From: G963677085 sp963677085
GTDB lineage: Bacteria > Planctomycetota > Planctomycetia > Pirellulales > Thermoguttaceae
Length of the DNA: 64,000 nucleotides
NCBI GenBank assembly: GCA_963677085.2
Contig: CAXXFH010000003.1
Coordinates: forward strand, 372,001 to 436,000
Reading direction: 5' to 3'
A program made the position numbers and the translations under genes. Positions 36,295 to 45,377 of this stretch are shown in pieces. How positions within the stretch are numbered: the first letter of the stretch is position 1; each line of letters starts with the position of its first letter. A model generated the notes under the pieces. The model had not been told where the DNA came from, did no database searches, and saw only the letters and a program-made list of their open reading frames with translations.

Positions 36295-37374
36295 GTGCAG
36301 GTCAATCCTGACAAACCCCGAAAGGGCGGAAACACTCATAGGAATCTCCATGCTAGGGGTAAAGGAAACCAGACACTTCTCGGGCGGAAGTATACCCACT
36401 TCCGCCGATCTCTTCACGGTTTCACCCTAGTTGAATTGCTGGTTGTAATCGCCATTATCGGTATCTTGATAGCGTTGCTGTTGCCGGCCGTACAGTCGGC
36501 CCGCGAAGCGGCGCGGCGGATGCAGTGCAGTAATAATCTCAAGCAAATCGTTTTGGCAATGCATGCCCACCAGGCGGCCACGGGCAGCTTCCCGCCCGGC
36601 AGGCTGGGCTGCGATAACAGCAACGAAGAAATCTGCAAGGGGATGTCAGTGGAGGACAGGGTCGGGGTGAGCGCGTTTTTGATCATCCTACCGTACATGG
36701 AACAGGCGCCTCTTTTCGACGAGTACTACCAACAAGGTTTCTCAGGCGGACCGTGGCCGACCGTGACCGGCGGCACGATCGCATGGATCCAGGATTACGA
36801 ACATGCGCTGGGCCAACGCCCGGACATCTTCGTTTGCCCCAGCGATAACTCCGAGCGATGTTGCGAGGTCTGCGCCGGTGTGGTTGCCGGCATGTCGCAC
36901 ACGTTCATCGAAGGCAAATGCGCGGCCACGGGAAACTACGCGTTGAGCACGGGTACGCTTGGTCCGAGCCACGGCACAGGCCTCGAGACCAAGACTGATA
37001 ACGACGGGGCCTTCGTCTACGTCAAACAATTTCGACCACGGGACTTCGCCGACGGACTCACCACGACGCTTTTCGTTGGCGAAGCTCACACGACGCACAA
37101 GCCCGGTGCGGAGGCCGTCTGGAGCCTGGGCTATCGGTTCACATCACTGCGATCAACCGAGAACGCATTGAACACGCCGATCGGTGAGGGCTCGACCGTC
37201 GACATGTATGATCGCCACTACAACGGCGCGTTCATGAGCAAGCACCCCGGCGGCTCGCAGTTTGCCTTTGGCGACGGACACGTCAGCATGCTCAGCGAAA
37301 ACATTAACCTCGAGGTGTATCGGCACCTCTCGGCCCGTGCTGACGGAGAGGTGATTAAAGGCGGGGACTACTAA
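36295..37374 (+). CDS. DUF1559 domain pseudopilin-like protein, uncertain start
   Basis: The core is standard: GFTLVELLVVIAIIGILIAL, then LLPAVQSAREAARRMQC, with the C-terminal HPGGSQFAFGDGHVSML. The start is unclear. The frame is open from far upstream (36076) through IS110-like sequence; GTG 36295 is the nearest start codon in frame. An ATG at 36349 with AGGAATC upstream looks like a natural start but lies in another frame (MLGVKETRHFSGGS), so a small frameshift may have hit the leader. It belongs to the module with the exported lyase-like gene and a lipoprotein. Confidence 0.75.
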   Translation: MQVNPDKPRKGGNTHRNLHARGKGNQTLLGRKYTHFRRSLHGFTLVELLVVIAIIGILIALLLPAVQSAREAARRMQCSNNLKQIVLAMHAHQAATGSFPPGRLGCDNSNEEICKGMSVEDRVGVSAFLIILPYMEQAPLFDEYYQQGFSGGPWPTVTGGTIAWIQDYEHALGQRPDIFVCPSDNSERCCEVCAGVVAGMSHTFIEGKCAATGNYALSTGTLGPSHGTGLETKTDNDGAFVYVKQFRPRDFADGLTTTLFVGEAHTTHKPGAEAVWSLGYRFTSLRSTENALNTPIGEGSTVDMYDRHYNGAFMSKHPGGSQFAFGDGHVSMLSENINLEVYRHLSARADGEVIKGGDY

Positions 37375-37435
37375 TAGGCAACGAGCCGGTCTTTCCGTTG
37401 CTGCGGCTCCTTCTCTATCTGACTGAGGTGATGCC

Positions 37436-37909
37436 TTGCTTCATCACAAGCAAAAGGCGGTTCTGTCGCGATGCGCGGTGCGTATGTTATCGTTGCATTG
37501 TTTGGGCTTGATGCTGGCGAACTCACTGCTCGGCTGTGGCGACGAACGGCCCAACCGCGTTCCTGTTTCCGGTCAGGTATTGATCGACGGTCAACCGGTG
37601 ACGAGCGGCTACATCCGGTTCATACCGAAGAACGCACGTCCCTCCGGCGGAAAGATTGGCACCGATGGCAAATTCACGCTAACGTGCTTTGACGGTAACG
37701 ACGGCGTTGTTCTGGGAATGCATCGTGTCGAGGTTAGCGCAGCGGAGAATCTGGGCAACAGATCGCAGCGTTGGCACGCACCGAAGAAGTACGCCAACTA
37801 TGCCACATCGGGCATCAAGCAGGTCGTAGATGGCCCCACCAACTCGATGACCATCGAACTGACCTGGGACGGGGGCAAGCCGTTCATCGAGACCGTCGAC
37901 GGCGAGTGA
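37436..37909 (+). CDS. Small lipoprotein, carboxypeptidase-regulatory-like
   Basis: 157 aa from TTG 37436 with GAGGTG at good spacing. Lipobox ANSLLGC. The body is VPVSGQVLIDGQPVTSGYIR, then GKIGTDGKFTLTCF and HRVEVSAAE, related in pattern to the lipoprotein at 26659. It follows the DUF1559 gene, repeating the order PEP-CTERM, DUF1559, lipoprotein seen at 24.7-27.1 kb. Function unknown. Confidence 0.78.
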   Translation: MLHHKQKAVLSRCAVRMLSLHCLGLMLANSLLGCGDERPNRVPVSGQVLIDGQPVTSGYIRFIPKNARPSGGKIGTDGKFTLTCFDGNDGVVLGMHRVEVSAAENLGNRSQRWHAPKKYANYATSGIKQVVDGPTNSMTIELTWDGGKPFIETVDGE

Positions 37910-37949
37910 GCCCTACACTCGGATGGGATAACGCTGTCATATATTCTAC

Positions 37950-38605
37950 GGAAGTTCGTTTATCGAGACGCGGCCGTTGGATAAGCCGTTCTACTACTGG
38001 TGTGGTGCGACTCACGCCCATCGCCCGTACAAACTCCGGTATGCGGACGAGGAGAAGCGACTCGATGAAGTGGAAGTCCCGCCTGTATTCCCTGACGTTC
38101 CTGAGGTGCGGCGGGACCTGTTGAGGTACTATCGCGGTATCGAGGAGGACGACCTCACGATCGGGCGACTGATCGCACGGCTGGAAGCCCTCGGCGAACT
38201 GGACAACACCATCGTGGTCATCACCGCAGACAACGGCATGCCGTTCCCTCGGGCGAAGTGCAACCTGTACGATCTGGGAGTGCGGGAACCGTTGGCGATT
38301 CGGTGGGGCGATCGGGTTTCGCCCGGCCGGGTTGTCCAAGGTTTTGTGAGCCTGGCTGATTTGGCTCCCACTTTGCTCGAAGCGGCGGGCGTCGCGGTTC
38401 CAGACGAGATGACCGGACGCAGTTTTCTGAACGTACTCCTGAGCGATCGCGAGGGCCAAGTTGACCCCACGCGCGATGCTGTCGTCACTGCCCGTGAACG
38501 GCACTCGTCAATTACCCACCCCGGCGGCGTCGGATACCCGATCCGGGCGCACGATTACTTGTACTTGTACGTGCGCAATTTCCGGCCCGATCGCGACCCC
38601 ACGTT
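37950..38605 (+). pseudogene. Internal fragment of a sulfatase
   Basis: The frame reads FIETRPLDKPFYYWCGATHA, HRPYK, then LDNTIVVITADNGMPFPRAK, LADLAPTLLEAAGV and HDYLYLYVRNFRP, the middle and C-terminal part of an arylsulfatase-type protein similar to the intact one at 59046. The N-terminal half with the CxPSR formylglycine site is missing, and the 3' end passes directly into integrase sequence near 38605, so it is inactive. No start codon or ribosome-binding site suits translation. Confidence 0.8.
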
Positions 38606-39135
38606 TCCTCTTCCGCGATCGTGATGCCATCTACGGCAGCTACTTCCAGGAGCGCATCAGAAGCATGGGCATCGAAGAAGTCCCGACCGCGCTGCGTTCG
38701 CCTTGGCAGAATCCGTACTGCGAACGCGTCATCGGCTCGATTCGCCCGGAGTGCCTCGACCACGTGATCGTGTTGAACTCTGCGCATCTGAAGCGCATCC
38801 TCGCTTCCTACCTGCAATACTATCACGGTTCCCGAACCCATCTCTCGTTAGATCGCAACTCACCCGAGCCACGTGAGATGGAACTGCCTTCGCTGGGCAA
38901 GGTCGTTTCCATTTCACAGGTTGGCGGATTGCATCATCGGTACACGCGGGCAGCGTGAGCTTACAAATCGGCTTGTTTCGCTGGTTCGTCGCTAACGGTC
39001 TGCGCGTGACGGAAAAACGGGCTGCTCTATGTGGCAATTCGCGACTCTTCGTGGACATTTTCTCGGCCAATACCTGATTCATTGCGTGGCCAAACGCCTG
39101 CCATTATTGCCGGATGGAGTGTTTAGGAGGGACAC
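38606..39135 (+). mobile_element. Integrase-core element, 3' part (copy D)
   Basis: 38606-38958 encodes the C-terminal half of a DDE integrase: FLFRDRDAIYGSYFQERIRS, then TALRSPWQNPYCERVIGSIR with the catalytic Glu, YYHGSRTHLSLD, and the terminal GGLHHRYTRAA before TGA. This is the best-preserved 3' end among four copies. The rest, to about 39135, is the shared non-coding end (gccggatggagtgtttagga). The 5' half is absent; the sulfatase fragment takes its place. Confidence 0.75.
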
Positions 39136-39226
39136 CTGGTCGACAAGGCATTGGCGTGGAAAACCTGTCGGGCGACTAAGGCTTATTGGATGCCGGAGGC
39201 TATCGAGCAGGCCAAGGAAATCCGAA

Positions 39227-39258
39227 ACCCCCACTAAAATTGGGGGGTGTCTGTTTTT
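39227..39258 (+). terminator. Rho-independent-type terminator
   Basis: Stem ACCCCC (39227-39232) and GGGGGT (39243-39248) with a 10-base loop, followed by GTCTGTTTTT. A short open frame upstream (ending CRATKAYWMPEAIEQAKEIR, then NPH) stops inside the loop, suggesting the hairpin once ended a gene now lost to the integrase element. Confidence 0.55.
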
Positions 39259-39498
39259 CCGGCTAGGACCGTTTATCAACTCGATTTCTGCTTGATACGA
39301 AAAATAACGTTGTTTCGATGCCGCATTCTAAACAAATGGGATATTTAATTAATAGCCGGCGGTAGAAATGCGTCTTGTTGAGGGCTACATGGCCAATGAA
39401 CGTAAGGCGACTAACGGGAGCCTGGATTTCCGGGCTTTCGGTTGTCAGGAACGAACATTTTTAATGCAGGCATCAATAAACATCCCCCACTGATTCTT

Positions 39499-40050
39499 AT
39501 GCACAGTAAGGACCCTCAAGCCATTAATTCCCGGTTGGATCCCGAAGGGTTCCTGCGGTTATTTCTTGCGCACCAAGCATATCTTTTTTCCTATATTTTT
39601 ACGTTGTTGCCGGATTGGAGTGACGCAGAGGATGTTTTGCAGGAGACCAGCATCGTCTTGTGGCGCAATTTTGGGGAGTTTCAACCAGGAACCAATTTTA
39701 GGGCCTGGGCCAGCAAGACAGCTTTTTACCAAGTACTTTCGTTTCGCAAACGGCGCAAGAAGGTGCCTTTTTCTTTGAGCGAGGAAGCAATCGAGGCCTT
39801 AAGCGAGGAGTCCAACGAGTTGTCTGATCTGATGGACGAGCGTTTTCGGGCTTTGCGCCGGTGCGTCAAGAAACTCAAATCGCGCGACAGGGATCTTTTG
39901 GATCATTTCTATGGAGAAAACACTCCGGTGAAAACCCTGGCCGAAAAGTTCGGTCGGCCGGTAGGAACCATCACAAAGTCGCTGACGCGTATTCGCCGGA
40001 CGTTGTTTAATTGTGTTCAGCAGGCGGTAGCCATGGAGGATGTGTCGTGA
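39499..40050 (+). CDS. ECF-type sigma factor
   Basis: 183 aa from ATG 39499. Region 2: FLRLFLAHQAYLFSYIFTLL, then DWSDAEDVLQETSIVLWRNF and FRAWASKTAFYQVLSFRKRR. Region 4: DLLDHFYGENTPVKTLAEKF and GRPVGTITKSLTRIRRTLF. It belongs to the ECF group common in planctomycetes and verrucomicrobia that is paired with FecR-like proteins. The next gene starts on the overlapping GTGA, so the pair is co-translated. Likely drives the PEP-CTERM/DUF1559 genes downstream (inference). A TTG at 39442 is an alternative start. Confidence 0.88.
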   Translation: MHSKDPQAINSRLDPEGFLRLFLAHQAYLFSYIFTLLPDWSDAEDVLQETSIVLWRNFGEFQPGTNFRAWASKTAFYQVLSFRKRRKKVPFSLSEEAIEALSEESNELSDLMDERFRALRRCVKKLKSRDRDLLDHFYGENTPVKTLAEKFGRPVGTITKSLTRIRRTLFNCVQQAVAMEDVS

Positions 40051-41828
40051 GCGACTCATCCCAAAAACATGAAATGGTTGCCGAGTTGGTCGAGGCCTTC
40101 TGCCAAAACAGCATCTCGCCCGAGCGAATGGCACAGCTTGACCAGCTATTGTGTACGGATAAGGATGCTCGCCGTTATTACATTCGCTATTTGCACATGC
40201 ACAGTGGCTTGCGTCAATTGCTAAAGCACAAACTTGTCGGCCCAAACAGTGCTTGTTTGGATGGGTTATTGAATAGTCCAGAGATGGAATCCGCGTTAGA
40301 GGCTTTTGAAAATCGCCAAGCTCCACTGTGCCCGCCTTTGGATGACGCACACATGCATCAGCACGCCCTGTTGGAACCTGGCGAGCAGGGTTTGAATGTT
40401 GGCTCGTTAGCCGATCGGCCGGCCGACAACGTAACCGCTGGCGTGCCCGATCCGCCGTCGTCCCCTCCTACAACGGCGAGTGGGCGTTGGAGGACGGCAG
40501 GGCAGCGGAGCTTGCAGGCCGTGCGCAGGATGCCGGTCGTATCGTTCCTTGCAGCGGTCGGTGTCGTGGGCGCGCTGCTCGTGGGCTTGGCAATTGTTGC
40601 CGCTCCCAGGTTTCAGCAGAAAGAACGGCCCAACGCCGCGCCGCTGGCTGCCGCGACATCCTATGCAGCACGCTTGACCAAAACGCAGAATGCTCAATGG
40701 AAGAGCGAACGTGCGTTGGCATTAGGTGCCTATTTGCGCGAAGGACAATGCGTTGAGCTGAAGGCCGGTTTGGCGGAGATCACCTTCAAAGATGGCGCTG
40801 TAGTAGTGCTCGAAGGCCCTGCAACCCTCGGTATTACCTCCAAGACAGAGACCCATCTGGCACGCGGTGTTCTCGTTGCTCACGTGCCTAGCCAGGCAAT
40901 TGGGTTTGCGGTCACGGCCGCCACGACCAAGATCATCGACCTGGGAACCGAGTTCGGTGTGGCGGTCGACGCCGAAGGGCAGGTAGATGTCCACGTTTTC
41001 GAAGGCATGGTGTCGGTCGAACACAACCAGGTAGCCGGCGATCAGGACGTTCAACCGGCTCGGCGGATTGTGATGGCCAACGAAGCGGTCCGCGTCGGCC
41101 CCGGTAGCGGCACGTTTCAAGCGGCACCGAAGAATATCGCCCGACAGTTCGTTCGCACGGTGCCGGAAAAAGCCAAGCAGGGAGTTACTCACCCGTTGGT
41201 GCTGAAGAACCCAAGCTTCGAGCAGCCTGACATCCGTCGGCATCCGAAGTTTGAGACCTATGGCCGGGAACTGGACATCCCGGTGATCGGTTGGCACACG
41301 TCAGATTTTCCAGGCGAGGGGGTATTCGGCAACATGGGCTGCCAGGGCCAATACGTCATTTCCGACAACGGCAAGAAACCGATCACCCCTCCGGCAACCG
41401 ATGGCAACCAGCTTATGTGGCTTTGCCTGGATAAGAATCACCCGAAGTTCCATGAAGGCTGGGTCTATCAGTCGCTGGGCATCGTCGACCAACAGGACGT
41501 CGGACGGCGGTTGCGTCTTTCGGCCGACGTGTCGGCTAAGAGTTACTGCATCGGGCCACCCAACGGCCCACGTGACGGGGCGGCGGTCAGCGTGGCGTTC
41601 GCCACGGGCGTCGCGGCGATGCAACCAGGCCAAGTCGTCGGTACCCCCGGCACATGGCCGGAAATGCTCATTGAACACGGATGGAAGACCCTCACGGCCA
41701 CCTTGACCATTACGCCGGAAATGGTCGGTCAGGAACTGTTCGTACGGCTGATGGCATCCGATCCCGAGCCACAAACGCTCCGAGACCCTTACCAATGGGA
41801 TAACGTACGTTGTGTTGTCGACCCATGA
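40047..41828 (+). CDS. FecR-domain anti-sigma-like membrane protein with C-terminal jelly-roll-like domain
   Basis: 593 aa from GTG 40047, overlapping the sigma stop. The N-terminal cytoplasmic part is helical (VAELVEAFCQNSISPERMAQ), the usual sigma-binding zone. One membrane helix follows at about residues 172-195 (VVSFLAAVGVVGALLVGLAI). Outside lies a FecR domain (LREGQCVELKAGLAEITFKD, then IIDLGTEFGVAVDAEGQVDV). From about residue 390 a domain beginning LKNPSFEQPD and ending WDNVRCVVD resembles carbohydrate-binding jelly rolls. It probably senses an extracellular ligand and controls the sigma factor (known for FecR pairs; ligand inferred). Confidence 0.85.
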   Translation: MSDSSQKHEMVAELVEAFCQNSISPERMAQLDQLLCTDKDARRYYIRYLHMHSGLRQLLKHKLVGPNSACLDGLLNSPEMESALEAFENRQAPLCPPLDDAHMHQHALLEPGEQGLNVGSLADRPADNVTAGVPDPPSSPPTTASGRWRTAGQRSLQAVRRMPVVSFLAAVGVVGALLVGLAIVAAPRFQQKERPNAAPLAAATSYAARLTKTQNAQWKSERALALGAYLREGQCVELKAGLAEITFKDGAVVVLEGPATLGITSKTETHLARGVLVAHVPSQAIGFAVTAATTKIIDLGTEFGVAVDAEGQVDVHVFEGMVSVEHNQVAGDQDVQPARRIVMANEAVRVGPGSGTFQAAPKNIARQFVRTVPEKAKQGVTHPLVLKNPSFEQPDIRRHPKFETYGRELDIPVIGWHTSDFPGEGVFGNMGCQGQYVISDNGKKPITPPATDGNQLMWLCLDKNHPKFHEGWVYQSLGIVDQQDVGRRLRLSADVSAKSYCIGPPNGPRDGAAVSVAFATGVAAMQPGQVVGTPGTWPEMLIEHGWKTLTATLTITPEMVGQELFVRLMASDPEPQTLRDPYQWDNVRCVVDP

Positions 41829-41867
41829 TTTGCCTTTTGGTTTTCTCCAAAGAGAAGGAGTAATGCG

Positions 41868-42596
41868 ATGAGAACGATTCTGTGCATCTTTGCCGTGGTG
41901 CTCAGCAGTATCACCGCTGCGCAAGCCGAAACCGTCAACTACTTCGAAGACTTCGAAAGTGCTCAGGCGGCCATCGATTGGACCGGAATTGTCGACGACG
42001 GAAGCGGCAGCAACGAAGTCCTGCGGAACGACAACATGATGAACCAAGACATCCCGGGCGTGAATGCCAGCGAGGACGTCACCCAGGTTTCCGTCGACGT
42101 TCTGGTACATGGCATCGACGGCAGCGAACATCGATACGTCTATTTCGGAGACTCCGACGACTCAACACCCTACGAGGAGTCGAACGCCTATTTCGGAATT
42201 CGCATGAACGGCGGCAGCGCGAAATTCACCTGGAAGGACGGCGCCGGGGATGGAACAGGTGGTGGCGATAGATACGGCAACACCGTGGCCGCCAACGACA
42301 CCTGGTACACGTTCGTCGCCGATGTCTATCTCAGCGGTACGAACGCCAATACGTGGGACCTGAAGATCTACGATGCCTCGGACAATCTTTTGGAGTCGGC
42401 CACCGGCCTCGGCTTCCGCAAGAATGGAACTGCCATCGACCGCCTCGGCTATTCATACAGCGGCAGCACGGGCGACTACATGCAGATCGACAACCTGAGC
42501 ATCCAGAGCGTTCCCGAACCGGCGACATTCGTCATGCTGGCCTGTGGCGGTTTGTTCTTTGCAGTGGCAACGCACCGTTGCCGACGACGCGACTAA
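41868..42596 (+). CDS. PEP-CTERM sorting domain protein
   Basis: 242 aa from ATG 41868, with GAAGGAG upstream. Signal peptide TILCIFAVVLSSITAAQAE. The body is a jelly-roll type (NYFEDFESAQAAIDWTGIVD, then NAYFGIRMNGGSAKFTWKDG). The C-terminus is VPEPATFVMLACGGLFF and HRCRRR. It starts 39 bases after the FecR gene and probably belongs to its regulon. Exported and surface-linked by an exosortase not in the window. Confidence 0.86.
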   Translation: MRTILCIFAVVLSSITAAQAETVNYFEDFESAQAAIDWTGIVDDGSGSNEVLRNDNMMNQDIPGVNASEDVTQVSVDVLVHGIDGSEHRYVYFGDSDDSTPYEESNAYFGIRMNGGSAKFTWKDGAGDGTGGGDRYGNTVAANDTWYTFVADVYLSGTNANTWDLKIYDASDNLLESATGLGFRKNGTAIDRLGYSYSGSTGDYMQIDNLSIQSVPEPATFVMLACGGLFFAVATHRCRRRD

Positions 42597-42648
42597 CGAT
42601 ATAGGCGGCTCGATGTTGCTCATACATAACAGACGGAAAGTTCCAGCA

Positions 42649-43629
42649 ATGTCGCATCGCAACAACATAGCACGTGGTTTTACCTTAGTGGAACTCCTGG
42701 TGGTAATCGCCATCATTGGAGTCTTGATCGCTTTGCTGTTACCCGCCGTGCAATCGGCGCGCGAGGCGGCTCGACGGCTTCAATGTACCAACAAGATGAA
42801 ACAACTCGGCTTGGCGCTGCACAACTATCACAGCGCCCACGGCAGCTTTGCATCAGGCTATATTTCCAACAAGAGCACCACTGGTTCGGAATGGTGCTAC
42901 AACGATTCGCCTCGTACGAAACACGGTGCCCCGTGGTCTGTGCTAATTTTACCCTATTTGGAACAAACGACACTTTACGAGCGTTTTGACTTCCACCAGA
43001 ACTTCACCTCGGCATCGAGTTGCCCATCCGAAGACAACTCCACGAGCAGCAATCATAAGGCCTGGGAAACACCGCTGAGCCTCTATCAGTGTCCCTCCGA
43101 TCCGGGTTCTCAATCCGACGTGAACAACACCAACTACCTCGGCGTGCAAGGCGGCGGGGACTATGAAGACGCCCCGTGCAATATCCGTTCCCGGGTGTTC
43201 TTTCTCAACGGCGTGTTGTATCACAGTTCGAAAACCCGTATTGCACACATTACAGATGGTTCCTCTCACGTTTTTCTGCTGGGTGAAACGAAATATATCC
43301 CCACGCCGGTCCATCGCGTCGATGGCTCGGGTTACGCTGGTTGGGCGTCGGGACCACGCATGGATGACTTGGGACCGAACCCCTACACCTTGGCGGCCGC
43401 CACGTTACAGATCAATTCGGTGCCTGGCAGCGGAGGGCAACCCGACTCGGAAGTAAGGGATATGTACTACGAAATGTCGAAGCTCTTCGGAAGCTTCCAC
43501 GTCGGTGGATGCAACTTCACGATGTGCGACGGTTCGGTTCGGTTCGTCAACGAATCGATCGATCTGAAGGCCTATCAGTCTACGGCCATTCGTAACGATG
43601 GTTTGCCACTGGGAGGGTTGCCCGAGTGA
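42649..43629 (+). CDS. DUF1559 domain pseudopilin-like protein
   Basis: 326 aa from ATG 42649 (GGAAAG upstream); ATG 42613 is possible. Prepilin motif GFTLVELLVVIAIIGVLIAL, then LLPAVQSAREAARRLQC. C-terminal box HVGGCNFTMCDGSVRFV, in which two residues of the usual HPGGxxF are changed and Cys appears twice. It is the last gene of the ECF/FecR/PEP-CTERM group. Confidence 0.87.
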   Translation: MSHRNNIARGFTLVELLVVIAIIGVLIALLLPAVQSAREAARRLQCTNKMKQLGLALHNYHSAHGSFASGYISNKSTTGSEWCYNDSPRTKHGAPWSVLILPYLEQTTLYERFDFHQNFTSASSCPSEDNSTSSNHKAWETPLSLYQCPSDPGSQSDVNNTNYLGVQGGGDYEDAPCNIRSRVFFLNGVLYHSSKTRIAHITDGSSHVFLLGETKYIPTPVHRVDGSGYAGWASGPRMDDLGPNPYTLAAATLQINSVPGSGGQPDSEVRDMYYEMSKLFGSFHVGGCNFTMCDGSVRFVNESIDLKAYQSTAIRNDGLPLGGLPE

Positions 43630-43922
43630 ACACGCAAAAAATCGCTGTCAATACTTGACTTTGATACACTGCAAAAAGGAAAGATGAACGACATAGCGGA
43701 CCGCCTGCAACGTATAGTAGACAACCTTGACTGTCAATTTGTTGCTGACGTAAACCTTTGTGAAGTAAACGCAGTCTGACTCGCCAACGTTCGTGCGACA
43801 ACTTTTGGTGTATCTAGGCGCACTCTACGTCACTTCCCGTTTTACCCACCCTGATGTGTGTTGACTTATCGGTCTGCACACACTTCCGCCGTCCCTCCCC
43901 GTTTTGAAAGTAGGTTTCATCT
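43630..43922. other. Intergenic region with possible leader peptide
   Basis: Contains ATG 43684 preceded by AGGAAAG, opening a 31-codon frame (MNDIADRLQRIVDNL onward) that ends at TGA 43779. Near 43854-43880 an inverted pair TGTGTG / CACACA brackets TTGACT, a possible operator-promoter for the next gene. Both are tentative. Confidence 0.3.
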
Positions 43923-45341
43923 ATGCGTTCCATAAAGAGTGATGTGTCGTCTACAGCAGTACCTAAGTCTGCCGACACACATAACCGTCGAACATTTCTT
44001 GACCGTTCGTTAAAAACTGCCATTGGCGTGGCAAGTGGCGTAACGATCTTGGCCAATTCCACGTCGGCCCGGGCAACCCCGGCCAACGACCGACTCGTAC
44101 TAGGCTTGGTTGGCGTCGGCCCGCGTGGCGACAAGCTGGCAAACACTTTTTTGGATCGCAATGATTGCCAGTTCGGCTACCTTTGTGATGTCGATCGGCT
44201 GCGCAGTGCGGCCCGCGTTGACCAGTACGCGAAACGCCAGGGAGAAAAGCGGCCAAAGTGCGTGCAGGACTTCCGCGAAATGCTTCAGGACGATTCGGTC
44301 GACGCGGCAGTGCTCGCTCTGCCGCCACATTGGCATGCATTGGCAACCATCTTGTGCTGCCAAGCGGGCAAAGATGTTTACTGCGAGAAACCGCAAAGCC
44401 ATAGCATTTGGGAAAGTCGTCAGGCGATTCATGCAGCGCGAAAGTACGATCGTATCGTCCAGATCGGCACGCAGAACCGCAGCGCGCCGTACAACTTTGC
44501 CGCCAAGCGTTACATCGAAGAAGGCAAGCTGGGAAAGGTGCAACTATGTCGCGTGGTGAATCAGTCGGGTGGCGGCGGTTTCCGGTTGGGGCCCGACTCC
44601 GATACTCCTGAGACGATCAATTGGGACATGTGGTGTGGCCCTGCTTCGGCTCGCAAGTATAACAAGTCTCTTTTCAACAACGGATGGCGTCACTTTTGGG
44701 ACTACTCCGGCGGCGACATGGCCTGGCAGGGAATCCATCAGCTCGACCTGGCACGGATGATTTGCGGGGTCGACCGTCCAAGTACGGTCTTCAGCACTGG
44801 CGGACGCTTCAACACGCAAGGCGATGCCGAAACGCCCGACACGCAGTCAGCCACTTTTAAGTTTCCGAATATGTTGATGACCTATGAGCAGACGCTGCAT
44901 ACGCCGTATATGCTGCGAAACGATCCCGGCATTCGAAACGGCGACATCTTTCCGCACTGGCCCCAGAACGCCACGCGGATCGAGCTTTACGGCGAACGGG
45001 GAGTCATGTACGTCGGTAGGATGGGCGGCGGATGGCAGGTTTACGTTCGGCCAAAGAGTCGCAAACCAGTACTAACGGACCAGATGTTCGGTCGTTTCCC
45101 CGATTCGGATCATGCCGAGGACTTCGTCAACTCGGTCAGAAGTCGCAAGCAACCCAACGCAGATATCGAGGTGGGACATCGCAGCATGTTGCTGGTTCAC
45201 TATGCCAACATAAGCTATCGCCTTGGCGGTCGGACGTTGCATATCAACCCGAAGACCGAACATATCATCGATGACGCGGAGGCGATGGGCCTTTTCCAAC
45301 GGACCTATCGCAAATCATGGGCAGTCGAAAACCAAGGGTAA
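43923..45341 (+). CDS. Gfo/Idh/MocA family oxidoreductase with Tat signal
   Basis: 472 aa. The N-terminus has a twin-arginine motif (NRRTFLDRSLKTA) and hydrophobic segment, so it is exported folded. A Rossmann NAD(P)-binding start (LVLGLVGVGPRGDKL) and the family EKP motif (DVYCEKPQSHSIWESRQAIH) are present, then the conserved QIGTQNRSAPYNFAAKRYIE and WDYSGGDMAWQGIHQLDLAR. Family members oxidise, reduce or epimerise sugars, usually with tightly held NAD in Tat-exported forms. It is followed 36 bases on by a Tat DapA-like gene, so the two probably act on the same periplasmic sugar or keto acid. Confidence 0.88.
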   Translation: MRSIKSDVSSTAVPKSADTHNRRTFLDRSLKTAIGVASGVTILANSTSARATPANDRLVLGLVGVGPRGDKLANTFLDRNDCQFGYLCDVDRLRSAARVDQYAKRQGEKRPKCVQDFREMLQDDSVDAAVLALPPHWHALATILCCQAGKDVYCEKPQSHSIWESRQAIHAARKYDRIVQIGTQNRSAPYNFAAKRYIEEGKLGKVQLCRVVNQSGGGGFRLGPDSDTPETINWDMWCGPASARKYNKSLFNNGWRHFWDYSGGDMAWQGIHQLDLARMICGVDRPSTVFSTGGRFNTQGDAETPDTQSATFKFPNMLMTYEQTLHTPYMLRNDPGIRNGDIFPHWPQNATRIELYGERGVMYVGRMGGGWQVYVRPKSRKPVLTDQMFGRFPDSDHAEDFVNSVRSRKQPNADIEVGHRSMLLVHYANISYRLGGRTLHINPKTEHIIDDAEAMGLFQRTYRKSWAVENQG

Positions 45342-45377
45342 TTGTCCGTCTTGTTTAGCAACTAAGGGAAAAATGTT

